Source of the DNA: Streptomyces sp. SID8374
GTDB lineage: Bacteria; Actinomycetota; Actinomycetes; Streptomycetales; Streptomycetaceae
Reading direction: 5' to 3'
Assembly (NCBI RefSeq): GCF_009865135.1
Contig: NZ_WWGH01000001.1
Coordinates: forward strand, 2,480,001-2,544,000
DNA: 64,000 bases
Positions 23,669 to 32,565 of this stretch are shown here, piece by piece. A model generated the notes under the pieces. That model was not told the DNA's origin, searched no databases, and saw only the letters and a list, made by a program, of their open reading frames with translations. The number at the start of each line of letters is the position of its first letter. Position 1 is the first letter of the stretch. The translations under genes and the position numbers were made by a program.

Positions 23669-24910
23669 ATGCCCAGGCGCCAGGGGTACGCCCTGCTCAT
23701 AGCCCTACTGGCGGGCACCGCCGTACTCGCCGTCGCCGCCGTCCTCGGCACGACGCTGTTCGCCGGCCCCCGGGCCGCCCCGATCCCGCCGGCCGAGACG
23801 CATGCGGCGGCCCGCAACCCCGTCGCCCCCGCCAACGCGGCCGGGAACTGGGTCGCCACCTGGACCACCGCGCCCGTCGGCGCGGAGCCGGGCGCCGCGA
23901 ACGGGTTTCCCGGCAGCACCATCCGTAACGTCGTGCACACCAGCGTCGGCGGGGACGCCGCCCGCATCACGCTCTCCAACCTCTTCGGGACCGTCCCGCT
24001 CCTCGTCGACCGGGCCACCGTCAACACCCGCCCGGTGACCTTCGACGGCGCCACCAGCGTCACCATCGCGGCGGGCGGGCGGGTCGTCAGCGACCCGGTC
24101 GTGGTGCCGGTCGCGCCCGACTCCGACCTCCGGGTCGACTTCCGCACCCCGCGCGCGAGCGGCCCGGTCACCTACCACCCGAACACCCACCAGACGTCCG
24201 CCCTGGCCGACGGCCGCACCACCTGGTCCACCACCAAGTGGCGCTACCTCACCGCCGTGGACGTCCGCAACGAGGCCGCCCCCGGCACCGTCGTCGTCAT
24301 CGGGGACTCCCTGACGGCGGGCAGCGGCTCCACCACCGACGCCAACTCCCGCTGGACGGACGTCCTCGCGGACCGCCTCGGCGGCCGGTACGGGGTCGCC
24401 AACGCGGGCATCGCGGGCAACCGGCTCCTCACCGAGGGCTCCGCGGGCCAGGCCGGGATCGTCCGGTTCGAGCGGGACGTGCTCTCGGTCGCCGGGGCGC
24501 ACACCGTGATCGTGGCCCTCGGCATCAACGACGTGCAGCAGGCCCCGCAGGAGCCCGACGCCGGGCGCATCGTGGCCGGTCTGCGCACCCTCGCCGACCA
24601 GGCGCGGGCCCGGGGGCTGACGGTCGTCGGCGCGACCCTGACCCCGTTCGAGGGCTTCCCCACCTGGACGCCCGAGCGCAACGCGGTACGGCTCGCGGTC
24701 AACGAGCAGATCCGGTCGGGCTCCGTCTTCGACGCGTACGTCGACTTCGACGAGGCCGTACGCGACCCGGCCGCGCCGAACCGGGTGCTCGCCGCGTACG
24801 ACTCGGGCGACCACCTGCACTTCAACGACGCCGGGTACCGGACGCTCGGCGAGCGGGTGGACCTGACGTCCCTGGAGCGGGCCCGCACGCCGGCCTCCGA
24901 CGAGCTGTGA
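23669..24910 (+). CDS. Secreted SGNH/GDSL-type esterase
   Basis: A 413-residue exported esterase. Residues 9-33 form a signal anchor (LIALLAGTAVLAVAAVLG). A beta-rich N-terminal domain (about 60-200) precedes the SGNH hydrolase fold. Block I is VIGDSLTAG with nucleophile S214, block III is GIND with N287, and block V is SGDHLHF with D381 and H384. Such enzymes deacylate lipids, polysaccharides or small esters outside the cell; the two-domain layout resembles rhamnogalacturonan acetylesterase-like GDSL proteins. ATG 23669 follows AAGGAG by 10 nt. It diverges from the DUF445 gene across 160 nt. Confidence 0.88.
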   Translation: MPRRQGYALLIALLAGTAVLAVAAVLGTTLFAGPRAAPIPPAETHAAARNPVAPANAAGNWVATWTTAPVGAEPGAANGFPGSTIRNVVHTSVGGDAARITLSNLFGTVPLLVDRATVNTRPVTFDGATSVTIAAGGRVVSDPVVVPVAPDSDLRVDFRTPRASGPVTYHPNTHQTSALADGRTTWSTTKWRYLTAVDVRNEAAPGTVVVIGDSLTAGSGSTTDANSRWTDVLADRLGGRYGVANAGIAGNRLLTEGSAGQAGIVRFERDVLSVAGAHTVIVALGINDVQQAPQEPDAGRIVAGLRTLADQARARGLTVVGATLTPFEGFPTWTPERNAVRLAVNEQIRSGSVFDAYVDFDEAVRDPAAPNRVLAAYDSGDHLHFNDAGYRTLGERVDLTSLERARTPASDEL

Positions 24911-24999
24911 GGTGACGTACGCGTAGGGGACGGCGAGGGTCCCGCCCGGGCCCTCGGCTCAGCTCCTCCGCCCGGCCCGGCCCGCCTGGGCCCCGCCCC

Positions 25000-25737
25000 T
25001 CAGCCCAGCTCCTTGCGGCCGCCGCCGCCCGCTCCCCCGTCGCCGCCGTCCAGGCGTCGCCGCTCGCGGACCGCCCGCTCCGCCTCCTCGGCCTCCTTCA
25101 GGCGGCGGCGCTCCGCCTTCGTCCGCTTGCGCTCCACGCCGACGCCGCCCATCAGGGCCAGCCCCGTGATCGTGACGCGCGGGGCCTCCGGCACCGTCTC
25201 GCCCTCCTCGCTCGGGCCCTCGCCGAAGCCGCCCATGATGCCGATGCCCCGGACGTCCACGTTCAGCTCCGGCGGGGCCGTCACATGGAGGCCGCCCATG
25301 ATGGCGAAGCAGCGGATGACGACCTCGCGGTCCTCGAAGTCCGCCTCGCGCAGGTCGATCTCGCCGCCGCCCCACATCGCGAACGCGGTGAACTTCCGGC
25401 CGACCGTCCAGCGGCCCTTCCGGTTGAAGCCGCCCCAGAGCGCGAACCCGCCCTTGGAGGTCGCGGTGCCGCCGATCCGCGCGGGCCAGTTCGCGGCGGA
25501 GCCCCGCAGCGGGGCGGGGGCGGAGGAGCCCACCGGGGCCACGGCGGTGCCGGGCGCCGGGAGGTCCTGGACGAGCGGCTCCAACTCCCCGTGCGTACGG
25601 GCCTTGTAGGCCGTTTCGAGGCGCTGCTCGAACTCGTCCATCTCCAGCCGTCCCTCGGCCACGGCCTCCCTCAGCAACTCGGCGATCCGCTCACGTTCAG
25701 CATCGGAAGCACGCATCTCAGGACGTTCACTTGTCAT
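25000..25737 (-). CDS. DUF1707 and LiaF-like domain protein
   Basis: A 245-residue protein. Residues about 8-60 are the DUF1707 domain (MRASDAERERIAELLREAV then EGRLEMDEFEQRLETAYKA), a helical module of actinobacterial membrane-stress proteins. Residues 85-205 are repetitive beta strands with recurring FALWGGFN, FAMWGGGEIDL, AIMGGL and GIMGGFG, like the C-terminal fold of LiaF/cell-wall-active antibiotic response proteins. No membrane segment is seen, so it is cytoplasmic or peripheral. ATG 25737 is chosen over an upstream in-frame start since DUF1707 proteins begin close to MRASDAER. A role in envelope stress sensing is inferred from the family. Confidence 0.8.
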   Translation of the reverse strand: MTSERPEMRASDAERERIAELLREAVAEGRLEMDEFEQRLETAYKARTHGELEPLVQDLPAPGTAVAPVGSSAPAPLRGSAANWPARIGGTATSKGGFALWGGFNRKGRWTVGRKFTAFAMWGGGEIDLREADFEDREVVIRCFAIMGGLHVTAPPELNVDVRGIGIMGGFGEGPSEEGETVPEAPRVTITGLALMGGVGVERKRTKAERRRLKEAEEAERAVRERRRLDGGDGGAGGGGRKELG

Positions 25738-25821
25738 ACCGCGCACCCTATTGAACGCACCCGTTCCCGGCACAGACGTGCAGGCCCAGGAGTTGTACGC
25801 GTCGGCCCACCCGGGTCCGGC

Positions 25822-26844
25822 CTAGGGCCTGGCCTCGTACATCCTCGCGATCACGGCCTCGATGTCCGGCTCCCGCACCGACAGGTCCATCAGCGGGTAC
25901 TCCGCCGCGATCCGCGCCACCAGCGGGGCGGCCGACGCCGAGGCGGGGAAGGCCAGCCACTGGCGTACCCCCTCCACCTTCACCGCCCGCAGCCCCGGCC
26001 CCGACGCGTCGGACGTCAGCTCGATGGGCGGTAGTTCGCGCTCCAGGTCCACCACCAGCATCCGCTCGCTCTCCCCAACCTCATGGAGACCGGCGAGCGA
26101 ACCGTCGTACATCAGACGGCCGTGGTCGATCACCATCACCCGGCGGCAGAGCTGTTCGATGTCGGTCAGGTCGTGCGTCGTCAGCAGGACCGTGGTCCCG
26201 CGCTCCGCGTTCAACTCCTTGAGGAACTGGCGCACTTTGGCCTTCGAGATCACGTCGAGACCGATCGTCGGCTCGTCCAGGTAGAGCACCTCGGGATCGT
26301 GCAGCAGGGCCGCCGCGATGTCGCCGCGCATCCGCTGCCCCAGGGAGAGTTGGCGTACGGGGACCTCCAACAGCTCTCCCAGGTCGAGGAGTTCGACGCA
26401 GCGGTCCAGGTTCTCCCGGTAACGGCGGTCGGGGATGCGGTACATGCGGTGCATCAGCCGGTACGAATCGCGCAGCGGCAGGTCCCACCAGAGGGTGGTG
26501 CGCTGGCCGAAGACCACGCCGATGCGGTGGGCGAGGCGCGTACGTTCCCGGGACGGGTCGATGCCCGCCACGCGCAGACTGCCGCCGCTCGGGGTGAGGA
26601 TGCCCGTCAGCATCTTGATCGTGGTCGACTTCCCCGCCCCGTTCGGGCCGATGTAGCCGACCATCTCGCCGCGCGCCACCTGGAAGCTGATGCCGTCCAC
26701 GGCCCGGACCTCGTGCCGCTCCCGGCGCAGCAGACCGGCCTTCCGGCGGACCTGGAAGACCTTCTCGACGCCGTCGAGGGCGATGAAGCCGTCGCCGCCC
26801 GTGCCCGTGCCCTCCCCCGTAGCTCCGACCGACGTATCCACCAT
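25822..26844 (-). CDS. ABC-2 exporter ATP-binding protein
   Basis: A 340-residue ATPase. Walker A GPNGAGKST lies near residue 75, the signature region is LSLGQRMRGDIAAALLH, Walker B is VLYLDEPTIGLD, and the switch His is in LLTTHDL. The C-terminal 90 residues extend beyond the core as in DrrA/NatA-type exporters. The long form of the first strand (VEKVFQVRRKAGLLRRE) is usual for the ATPases paired with ABC2_membrane_6 permeases. It is the last gene of a three-gene minus-strand operon; ATG 26844 lies 17 nt after the preceding permease stop. The substrate is unknown; antibiotic export or envelope lipid transport are possible. Confidence 0.9.
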   Translation of the reverse strand: MVDTSVGATGEGTGTGGDGFIALDGVEKVFQVRRKAGLLRRERHEVRAVDGISFQVARGEMVGYIGPNGAGKSTTIKMLTGILTPSGGSLRVAGIDPSRERTRLAHRIGVVFGQRTTLWWDLPLRDSYRLMHRMYRIPDRRYRENLDRCVELLDLGELLEVPVRQLSLGQRMRGDIAAALLHDPEVLYLDEPTIGLDVISKAKVRQFLKELNAERGTTVLLTTHDLTDIEQLCRRVMVIDHGRLMYDGSLAGLHEVGESERMLVVDLERELPPIELTSDASGPGLRAVKVEGVRQWLAFPASASAAPLVARIAAEYPLMDLSVREPDIEAVIARMYEARP

Positions 26845-26861
26845 GTCCGACTCCCCTTCCC

Positions 26862-27740
26862 TCAACTGCCCGTACTCCGGTACGTCCGCAGCGCCGCCCG
26901 CCACGCGAGCCCGGCCAGCGCCCCGAACGCCACCGCCACCACCGGCGGCAGGAACGCCACCCACTGCGGGAGGTCCAGCGGATACTCCCGGTCCAGCACA
27001 TAGAGCGTGGGCAGCCAGCTGACGAAGGCCAGCGGGACCACGAACGTCACCCCGCGCACCAGGTCCTTCGCGAAGATCGTCGGCGGGTACTGGAGCAGCG
27101 TCGCCCCGCCGTACGTGAAGGCGCTCTGCACCTGCGAGGCGTCCTGCGCGACGAACTGGAAGGCCGCCCCGAACACGAAGACCGCCCCGAAGACCGCCGC
27201 ACCGCTGATCACCATCACCGGCAGCATCGCCACCTTCAGCGGCGTCCACGCGATGTCCAGGGTCACCAGCGCGTAGCCCAGCACGGCGAGCCCCTGGAGG
27301 ATCCGCCCGATCCGGCGCAGCGCGAACCGGTCCGCCGCCACCTGTGCCAGCACCGGGACCGGCCGTACGAGCAGGGTGTCCAGCGTGCCGTCCCGTACCC
27401 GGCGGCCCAGCCGCTCCATCGACCCCAGCAGCAGGTCGCACAGCCCGAAGGCCGTCGCCGACACCCCGTACAGCAGGGCGATCTCCGGGAGCGTGTAGCC
27501 GCCCAGCGCGTCGACGTGCGTGAACATCAGCACGATCGTGAGGAAGTCGAAGGCCGTCACCGCGAGGTTCCCGAACGTCGTCATGACGAACGAGGCCCGG
27601 TACGCCATCGTGGAGCGCACCCACATCGCCACGATCAGCCCGTACGCGCGCAGCCCCTCCAGCAGCCGGGGCCGCTCCTCGTACGCGAAGCCGCCCGGCT
27701 CCCGGCTCCCCTCGGGCCGCACCGCCACCGTCTCAGCCAC
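26862..27740 (-). CDS. ABC-2 family permease
   Basis: A 292-residue protein with six hydrophobic segments, for instance FVMTTFGNLAVTAFDFLTIVLMF and VMVISGAAVFGAVFVFGAAF, of the ABC2_membrane_6 (DUF990) type. RLGRRVRDGTLDTLLVRPVPVLAQV is the conserved cytoplasmic loop that contacts the ATPase. GTG 27740 overlaps the preceding permease gene by 8 nt, has AGGAGG 11-13 nt upstream, and gives a sensible N-terminus; a longer frame to 27872 would overlap the neighbour heavily. It forms a heterodimeric channel with the 28533 gene product by inference. Confidence 0.85.
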   Translation of the reverse strand: MAETVAVRPEGSREPGGFAYEERPRLLEGLRAYGLIVAMWVRSTMAYRASFVMTTFGNLAVTAFDFLTIVLMFTHVDALGGYTLPEIALLYGVSATAFGLCDLLLGSMERLGRRVRDGTLDTLLVRPVPVLAQVAADRFALRRIGRILQGLAVLGYALVTLDIAWTPLKVAMLPVMVISGAAVFGAVFVFGAAFQFVAQDASQVQSAFTYGGATLLQYPPTIFAKDLVRGVTFVVPLAFVSWLPTLYVLDREYPLDLPQWVAFLPPVVAVAFGALAGLAWRAALRTYRSTGS

Positions 27741-28533
27741 CCTGGACCACCACCCTCCTCGTCGCCACGCTCTGGAGCAGCCGCCCCGCCAGCAGCAGCG
27801 CCACCGCCCAGGCGCCCTGGAAGGCGTACGCCTCCACCAGCCCCCACCCCGTGTACTTGCCGAGGTACACATCGGCCGGGATCTGGAGCAGCGAGGACCA
27901 CGGCAGGACCCGGGCCACCTCGCCCAGGAGCCCGGGGAAAAGGGGGAGCGGCAGCAGCATCCCGGAGAAGAACAGCCCCAGCAGCCAGGCCATCTGGGTC
28001 GCGCCCGCCCCGTCCAGCAGCCAGAACGCCGTCAGCGCGACCAGGAAGCGCACGGCGAAGCTCACGACGATCCCCAGCAGGACCGAGAGCAGGAACGCCG
28101 GCCAGATCCACGCCGAGCCGGGGAGCGCGATGTCGAAGGCGAGCGCCCCCGCGAGCATCGGCACCACCCCGCGCCCCATCAGCTGGAACGCCGCCCGGCC
28201 CAGGTCCCCCGCCAGCCACCACAGCTGGAGGTCGGCCGGGCGGTACAGGTCCACGGCGATGTCCCCGGTGCGGATCCGCTCCATCAGCTCGTCCTCGAAG
28301 CCGCCGCCCATCATGGCGCAGGCGGCCAGGAGGCCCTGCCCGATCCAGACGTACGCCAGCGCCTGGGACATGTCGTACCCGCCGAGCTGCGGTCTCGCGT
28401 CCCACAGGGCGATGTACGTGTACGCCAGGATGAAGCCGAAGACGGTGTTGGTGAACACCCCCGCAGCCGTCGCCGTCCGGTAGGTGGCGTAGCGCCGGAA
28501 CCCGCCCGCCGCCACCACTGCGTACAGCCGCAC
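27733..28533 (-). CDS. ABC-2 family permease
   Basis: A 266-residue membrane protein with six segments, paired with the next gene. The conserved loop is EDELMERIRTGDIAVDLYRPADLQ, corresponding to RDGTLDTLLVRP in the partner. Segments include AFLLSVLLGIVVSFAVRFLVAL and AWLLGLFFSGMLLPL. GTG 28533 follows a purine-rich ribosome site (GGGAGAGGGGAC). It is the first gene of the exporter operon and diverges from the penicillin-binding protein gene across 230 nt. Confidence 0.85.
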   Translation of the reverse strand: MRLYAVVAAGGFRRYATYRTATAAGVFTNTVFGFILAYTYIALWDARPQLGGYDMSQALAYVWIGQGLLAACAMMGGGFEDELMERIRTGDIAVDLYRPADLQLWWLAGDLGRAAFQLMGRGVVPMLAGALAFDIALPGSAWIWPAFLLSVLLGIVVSFAVRFLVALTAFWLLDGAGATQMAWLLGLFFSGMLLPLPLFPGLLGEVARVLPWSSLLQIPADVYLGKYTGWGLVEAYAFQGAWAVALLLAGRLLQSVATRRVVVQGG

Positions 28534-28763
28534 GCCGTCCCCTCTCCCCCGCCGCCACCGGTCGTCCGGACGAGCCGCTTCCGGCTCCGGACACCAAAGC
28601 GCACGACCTTAGTCCACCGACGCGGACGGCCGCGACCGCTTTTCCGGGGGTCTCGGGACCGGAGAACGGCGGAGAACGGGGGAGATCGAAGGATGATACG
28701 AGGGTTTCCCGGCGAAACGGGCACTATGGGAGCACCGACCGCACCCGAGGAGCCCCCACCGAT

Positions 28764-31169
28764 ATGAGCGACGAGCACCAGACCTGGGCCCCCCGGGACC
28801 CTTCAGCCGCCTCCGCGAGCCCCGGGAACGACGAGGGCGCGCAGGGGAGCTCATCCGGGAACGGGAAGAAGGGGCGCACGAAACGCCCCAAGCGGACCGG
28901 CTGGCGCCGCCTCTTCCCGACCTGGCGGATGGTCCTCGGGTCGGTCCTGGTGGCCGGCCTCCTCCTCGTCGGCGGGTTCTTCGCCGGATACCAGCTCGTC
29001 GACATCCCGGCCGCCAACGCCGGAGCCGACGCGCAGTCCAACGTCTACTTCTACAAGGACGGCACCGTCCTGGCCCGCGACGGCGAGGTGAACCGGGAGA
29101 AGGTCAAGCTCTCCCAGGTGCCCTCCAACGTCCAGCACGCCGTACTCGCCGCCGAGGACCGCGACTTCTACCACCAGCCCGCCGTCGACGTACGGGCCAT
29201 GTTCCGGGCCGGGTGGAACACCGTGACCGGCAAGGGCAAGCAGGGCGGCTCCACCATCACCCAGCAGTACGTGAAGAACTACTACCTGGGCCAGGAGCGG
29301 ACCGTCGTCCGCAAGGCCAAGGAGTTCTTCATCGCGATCAAGCTCAACCGCGAACAGAGCAAGGACCAGATCTTCGAGGGCTACCTCAACACCAGCTACT
29401 TCGGCCGCAACGCCTACGGCATCCAGGCCGCCGCCCAGGCGTACTACGGCAAGAACGTCGAGGACCTCACCACCGCCGAAGGCGCGTACCTCGCCTCCCT
29501 GCTGAACGCCCCCAGCCAGTACGACGTCGTCGCCCACCCCGGCAACAAGCCCGCCGCCCTGGACCGCTGGACCTACGTCCTGGACGGCATGGTCAAGGAA
29601 GGCTGGCTGGACCCGGGCGAGCGGTCCACGACCGAGTTCCCCGTCCCCGGCGAGGCCAAGCCCTCCACCGGCCTCTCCGGCCAGCGCGGCTACCTGGTGC
29701 AGGCCGTCGAGGCGTACCTCACCGGCAACGGCATCATCGACGAGGAGACCCTCGCCACCGGCGGCCACCGCATCACCACCACCCTCGACAAGAAGAAGCA
29801 GGACGCCTTCGTCGCGGCGGTCAAGGACAACGTGATGAAGAAGCGGAGCGGCGACCGCGAGGCCGACAAGAACGTGCGCGTCGGCGGCGCCTCCATCGTC
29901 CCGGAGACCGGCGAGGTCGTCGCGATGTACGGCGGGATCGACTACACCCAGCAGTACGTCAACAACGCCACCCGCCGCGACTACCAGGTCGGCTCCACCT
30001 TCAAGCCGTTCGTCTTCACCGCCGCCGTCGCGGGCGGCTCCACCACCCAGGACGGCCGGCGCATCACCCCGGAGACGTACTACGACGGCACCAACAAGCG
30101 CACCGTCCAGGGCCCCCAGGGCTCCACCGGTTACGACCCGGCCAACGAGGACGATGTCGACTACGGGCAGATCACCGTCCGCACCGCCACCGACAAGTCC
30201 GTCAACTCCGTCTACGCGCAGATGGCGCAGGACGTCGGCCCCGAAAAGGTGCGCGAGACCGCGGTCGCCCTCGGCATCCCCAAGGCCACCCCCGACCTCA
30301 CCGCCTCCCCCTCCATCGCGCTCGGCCCCGCCACCGCCAGCGTCCTGGACCTCACCGAGGCGTACGCGACCCTCGCCAACCACGGCCGGCACGGCCCGTA
30401 CACCCTCGTCGACAAGGTCACCAAGGACGGCACCGAGGTCGAACTGCCCGACCGGAAGACCGAACAGGCCGTCAGCCGCGAGGCCGCCGACACCACCACC
30501 GCCCTCCTCCGCTCCGTCGTCGAGGGCGGCACCGGCTCCGCCGCCCAGGCAGTCGGCCGCCCCGCCGTCGGCAAGACGGGCACCGCCGAGGAGGACAAGG
30601 CCGCCTGGTTCGCCGGGTACACCCCCGACCTCGCGACCGTCGTCGCCGTGATGGGCCAGAACCCCGAGTCCGGCATCCAGACCCCGCTGTACGGAGCCCT
30701 CGGCCTGGACCGCGTCAACGGCGGCGGCGCCCCCGCCGAGACCTGGGCCGCCTACACGGAGGCGGCCCTGCGCTCCTCCCCGGCCAAGGAGTTCGACCTC
30801 GAAACGGCCCCCGGCTCCGACGAACCGCAGGAGCCGGGCGAGGACGGGACCGACACCGCCACCGGCCCGGCCACGCCGGACGGCACCCCCTCCAGCACCG
30901 CCCCCAGCGCCCCGGCCGACACCACCACCCCCTCGGCCCCCACCGCCCCCGCCTCCTCCGCCCCGCCGGCCAACGGCAACAGCAGCACCGGAACCACCGG
31001 GGGCGCGACAGGAGGTGCGGACGGCGGCGGAGCGACCGGCGGGGACGGCGACGGCGGTACGGGAACCGGCACGGAGGGCGGTACGGACGGAGGCACCGAC
31101 GACAGCGGTACGGGGACGCTCGGCGGCACCTTCATCGAAGGGGTCCGCGGCGCCCGCTATCCGGGCTGA
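28764..31169 (+). CDS. Class A penicillin-binding protein (bifunctional)
   Basis: An 801-residue peptidoglycan synthase. A basic cytoplasmic tail (1-50) and one membrane segment (about 55-76) precede the GT51 glycosyltransferase (about 95-270) with EDRDFYHQ (131-138) and GGSTITQQYVKN (161-172). The transpeptidase carries SxxK as STFK with S411 and K414, SVN at 479-481 and KTGT at 604-607. All catalytic motifs are present. The last 130 residues are a Thr/Pro/Gly-rich low-complexity tail, common in streptomycete PBPs. The ATG is 764 nt upstream of no other gene; it stands alone, convergent with the Gdx exporter gene. Confidence 0.93.
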   Translation: MSDEHQTWAPRDPSAASASPGNDEGAQGSSSGNGKKGRTKRPKRTGWRRLFPTWRMVLGSVLVAGLLLVGGFFAGYQLVDIPAANAGADAQSNVYFYKDGTVLARDGEVNREKVKLSQVPSNVQHAVLAAEDRDFYHQPAVDVRAMFRAGWNTVTGKGKQGGSTITQQYVKNYYLGQERTVVRKAKEFFIAIKLNREQSKDQIFEGYLNTSYFGRNAYGIQAAAQAYYGKNVEDLTTAEGAYLASLLNAPSQYDVVAHPGNKPAALDRWTYVLDGMVKEGWLDPGERSTTEFPVPGEAKPSTGLSGQRGYLVQAVEAYLTGNGIIDEETLATGGHRITTTLDKKKQDAFVAAVKDNVMKKRSGDREADKNVRVGGASIVPETGEVVAMYGGIDYTQQYVNNATRRDYQVGSTFKPFVFTAAVAGGSTTQDGRRITPETYYDGTNKRTVQGPQGSTGYDPANEDDVDYGQITVRTATDKSVNSVYAQMAQDVGPEKVRETAVALGIPKATPDLTASPSIALGPATASVLDLTEAYATLANHGRHGPYTLVDKVTKDGTEVELPDRKTEQAVSREAADTTTALLRSVVEGGTGSAAQAVGRPAVGKTGTAEEDKAAWFAGYTPDLATVVAVMGQNPESGIQTPLYGALGLDRVNGGGAPAETWAAYTEAALRSSPAKEFDLETAPGSDEPQEPGEDGTDTATGPATPDGTPSSTAPSAPADTTTPSAPTAPASSAPPANGNSSTGTTGGATGGADGGGATGGDGDGGTGTGTEGGTDGGTDDSGTGTLGGTFIEGVRGARYPG

Positions 31170-31190
31170 CCGACACCCTCTGATGCCCGG

Positions 31191-31511
31191 CTAATGCCCG
31201 GAGGTCGCCTTCAGCCCCACCACGGCGACCAGCAGCAGACAGACGAAGAAGATCCGGGCGGCGGTCACCGGCTCGTTCAGCACGACCATGCCCAGGACCG
31301 CCGCACCGGCCGCGCCGATGCCGACCCACACCCCGTACGCCGTACCGATCGGCAGCGTCTTCGCGGCGTGCGACAGCAGCACCATGCTCGCCACGATCCC
31401 GAGACCGGTGAACACGCTCGGCCAGAGCCGGGTGAACCCCTCGGTGAACTTCATCCCGATCGACCAGCCCACTTCGAGCAGACCGGCGACGATCAACAGA
31501 ACCCAGGCCAT
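31191..31511 (-). CDS. gdx: Guanidinium exporter Gdx/SugE (SMR family)
   Basis: A 106-residue, four-helix small multidrug resistance protein. E13 in GLLEVGWSIGMK is the essential proton and substrate-binding Glu, and LPIGTAYGVWVGIGAAGAAV is the third helix signature. The WSIGMK and GFTRLWPS segments point to the SugE/Gdx branch, which exports guanidinium, rather than EmrE. The riboswitch upstream supports this. ATG 31511 has GGAGG 6 nt upstream and replaces the longer frame starting 7 codons earlier. It should work as an antiparallel dimer in the membrane. Confidence 0.9.
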   Translation of the reverse strand: MAWVLLIVAGLLEVGWSIGMKFTEGFTRLWPSVFTGLGIVASMVLLSHAAKTLPIGTAYGVWVGIGAAGAAVLGMVVLNEPVTAARIFFVCLLLVAVVGLKATSGH

Positions 31512-31552
31512 GAAAACCTCCGACGACAACACGCGAACACGCGTACGAACAG

Positions 31553-31604
31553 GGATGCGTCGTCTTTGCCTGCCCGGTACGGCGCGTCTCGTCGGGGTGG
31601 TTCC
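31553..31604 (-). ncRNA. Guanidine-III riboswitch
   Basis: On the minus strand this leader reads CCCCGACGAGACGCGCCGTA, then CCGGGCAGGCAAAGACGACG, very like the ykkC-III consensus (CGACGAG, CGCCGTACC, GGNCAGG, AAGACG). It lies about 42 nt upstream of the Gdx ATG. Guanidinium binding to its pseudoknot would expose the ribosome site and raise translation. Recognition is by eye from memory of the consensus. Confidence 0.82.
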
Positions 31605-31624
31605 ACCGTAGCAAGGAACGGCAG

Positions 31625-31656
31625 GAGGGCCTGGTGACCATGGTCACCAGGCCCTC
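31625..31656. terminator. Terminator, 15-bp perfect stem
   Basis: Arms 31625-31639 and 31642-31656 form an almost unbroken palindrome. It lies just downstream of the minus-strand GroES-like gene and before the guanidine riboswitch, so it isolates the two units. Confidence 0.8.
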
Positions 31657-31672
31657 GTACGCTCGGGGAGGC

Positions 31673-32029
31673 CTACAGATACAGCCCGGTCGAATCCACC
31701 GAACCCTCGAACCGGTCCGCCGCCACCGCGTGCAGGTCGCGCTCGCGCATCAGCACATACGCCACCCCCCGCACCTCGACCTCGGCACGGTCCTCGGGGT
31801 CGTACAGCACCCGGTCCCCGGGCTCCACCGTCCGCACGTTCTGGCCGACCGCGACGACCACGGCCCAGGCGAGCCGCCGGCCCACCGCGGCCGTCGCCGG
31901 GATCAGGATGCCGCCGCCGGAGCGCCGCTCGCCCTCGGCGGTGTCGTTCCGCACGAGGACACGGTCGTGCAGCATGCGGATGGGCAGCTTGTCGTCGTCA
32001 TGGGCGTCGCCCCGGGTCTTGTCGCTCAC
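31673..32029 (-). CDS. GroES-like co-chaperone family protein
   Basis: A 118-residue protein with the Cpn10 fold: MLHDRVLVR (about 19-27) at the start of the barrel, then GGGILIPATAA in the mobile loop region, VGQNVRTVEPGDRVLYDPE and a final strand region. Compared with true GroES (about 100 residues) the loop GERRSGGG is present but charged termini are longer. It is separate from any groEL, so it is probably a specialised paralogue found in actinobacteria. GTG 32029 is the only sensible start. It lies 77 nt downstream of the DUF3618 gene in the same direction. Confidence 0.8.
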   Translation of the reverse strand: MSDKTRGDAHDDDKLPIRMLHDRVLVRNDTAEGERRSGGGILIPATAAVGRRLAWAVVVAVGQNVRTVEPGDRVLYDPEDRAEVEVRGVAYVLMRERDLHAVAADRFEGSVDSTGLYL

Positions 32030-32106
32030 GCCCGCAACCTACCGTCACCGCACCCGGGCGCACGCCCGAGGGGCCCGTACGTCCCACCGGGGGACGGACG
32101 GACCCA

Positions 32107-32424
32107 TCACTTCCGGCGGCGCTTGGAGACGGTGACCAGCCCCACCACGCCCACCACCAGCAGCGCGGCGGGAATCACCCGCTCCAGCCGCGGCGAACCG
32201 TCCTCCGCGACGAACTGCGCCTTCACCTGTGACACCGAGCGATTCACCGCGACGAACGCGCGGCCGGCCGTCCGGTCCACGGACTGCGCGGCCTTCGCCT
32301 TCGCGTCGCCGATGATCGTCTTCGGGTGTACCCGCACCCCGATCTCGTCCAGCACCACAGCGAGCTGCTCACGCCTGCTGATGATGTCCGCCTCGATCTG
32401 CGCAGGGGTCCTGGCATCCGACAC
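32107..32424 (-). CDS. DUF3618 family protein
   Basis: A 105-residue protein. The N-terminal half is the DUF3618 helix pair (RTPAQIEADIISRREQLAVV then LDEIGVRVHPKTIIGDAKAK), and the C-terminus has one membrane segment (VIPAALLVVGVVGLVTV) ended by a basic tail SKRRRK. The family is small, actinobacterial, membrane-anchored and of unknown function. GTG 32424 is the start. It diverges from bcp across 141 nt. Confidence 0.85.
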   Translation of the reverse strand: MSDARTPAQIEADIISRREQLAVVLDEIGVRVHPKTIIGDAKAKAAQSVDRTAGRAFVAVNRSVSQVKAQFVAEDGSPRLERVIPAALLVVGVVGLVTVSKRRRK

Positions 32425-32565
32425 TGCGCCGCCTCCGTGGTCGTGTCCGGTAAACCTTCATCTGAACCTTCGTCGACAGTCTGTCAGCTCGAACCCCCGC
32501 GCACCCGGCGGCACCCCTATTACGCTCGGTCCCGTCCGACCCGTGCACCACCCGAGGAGAACCAC

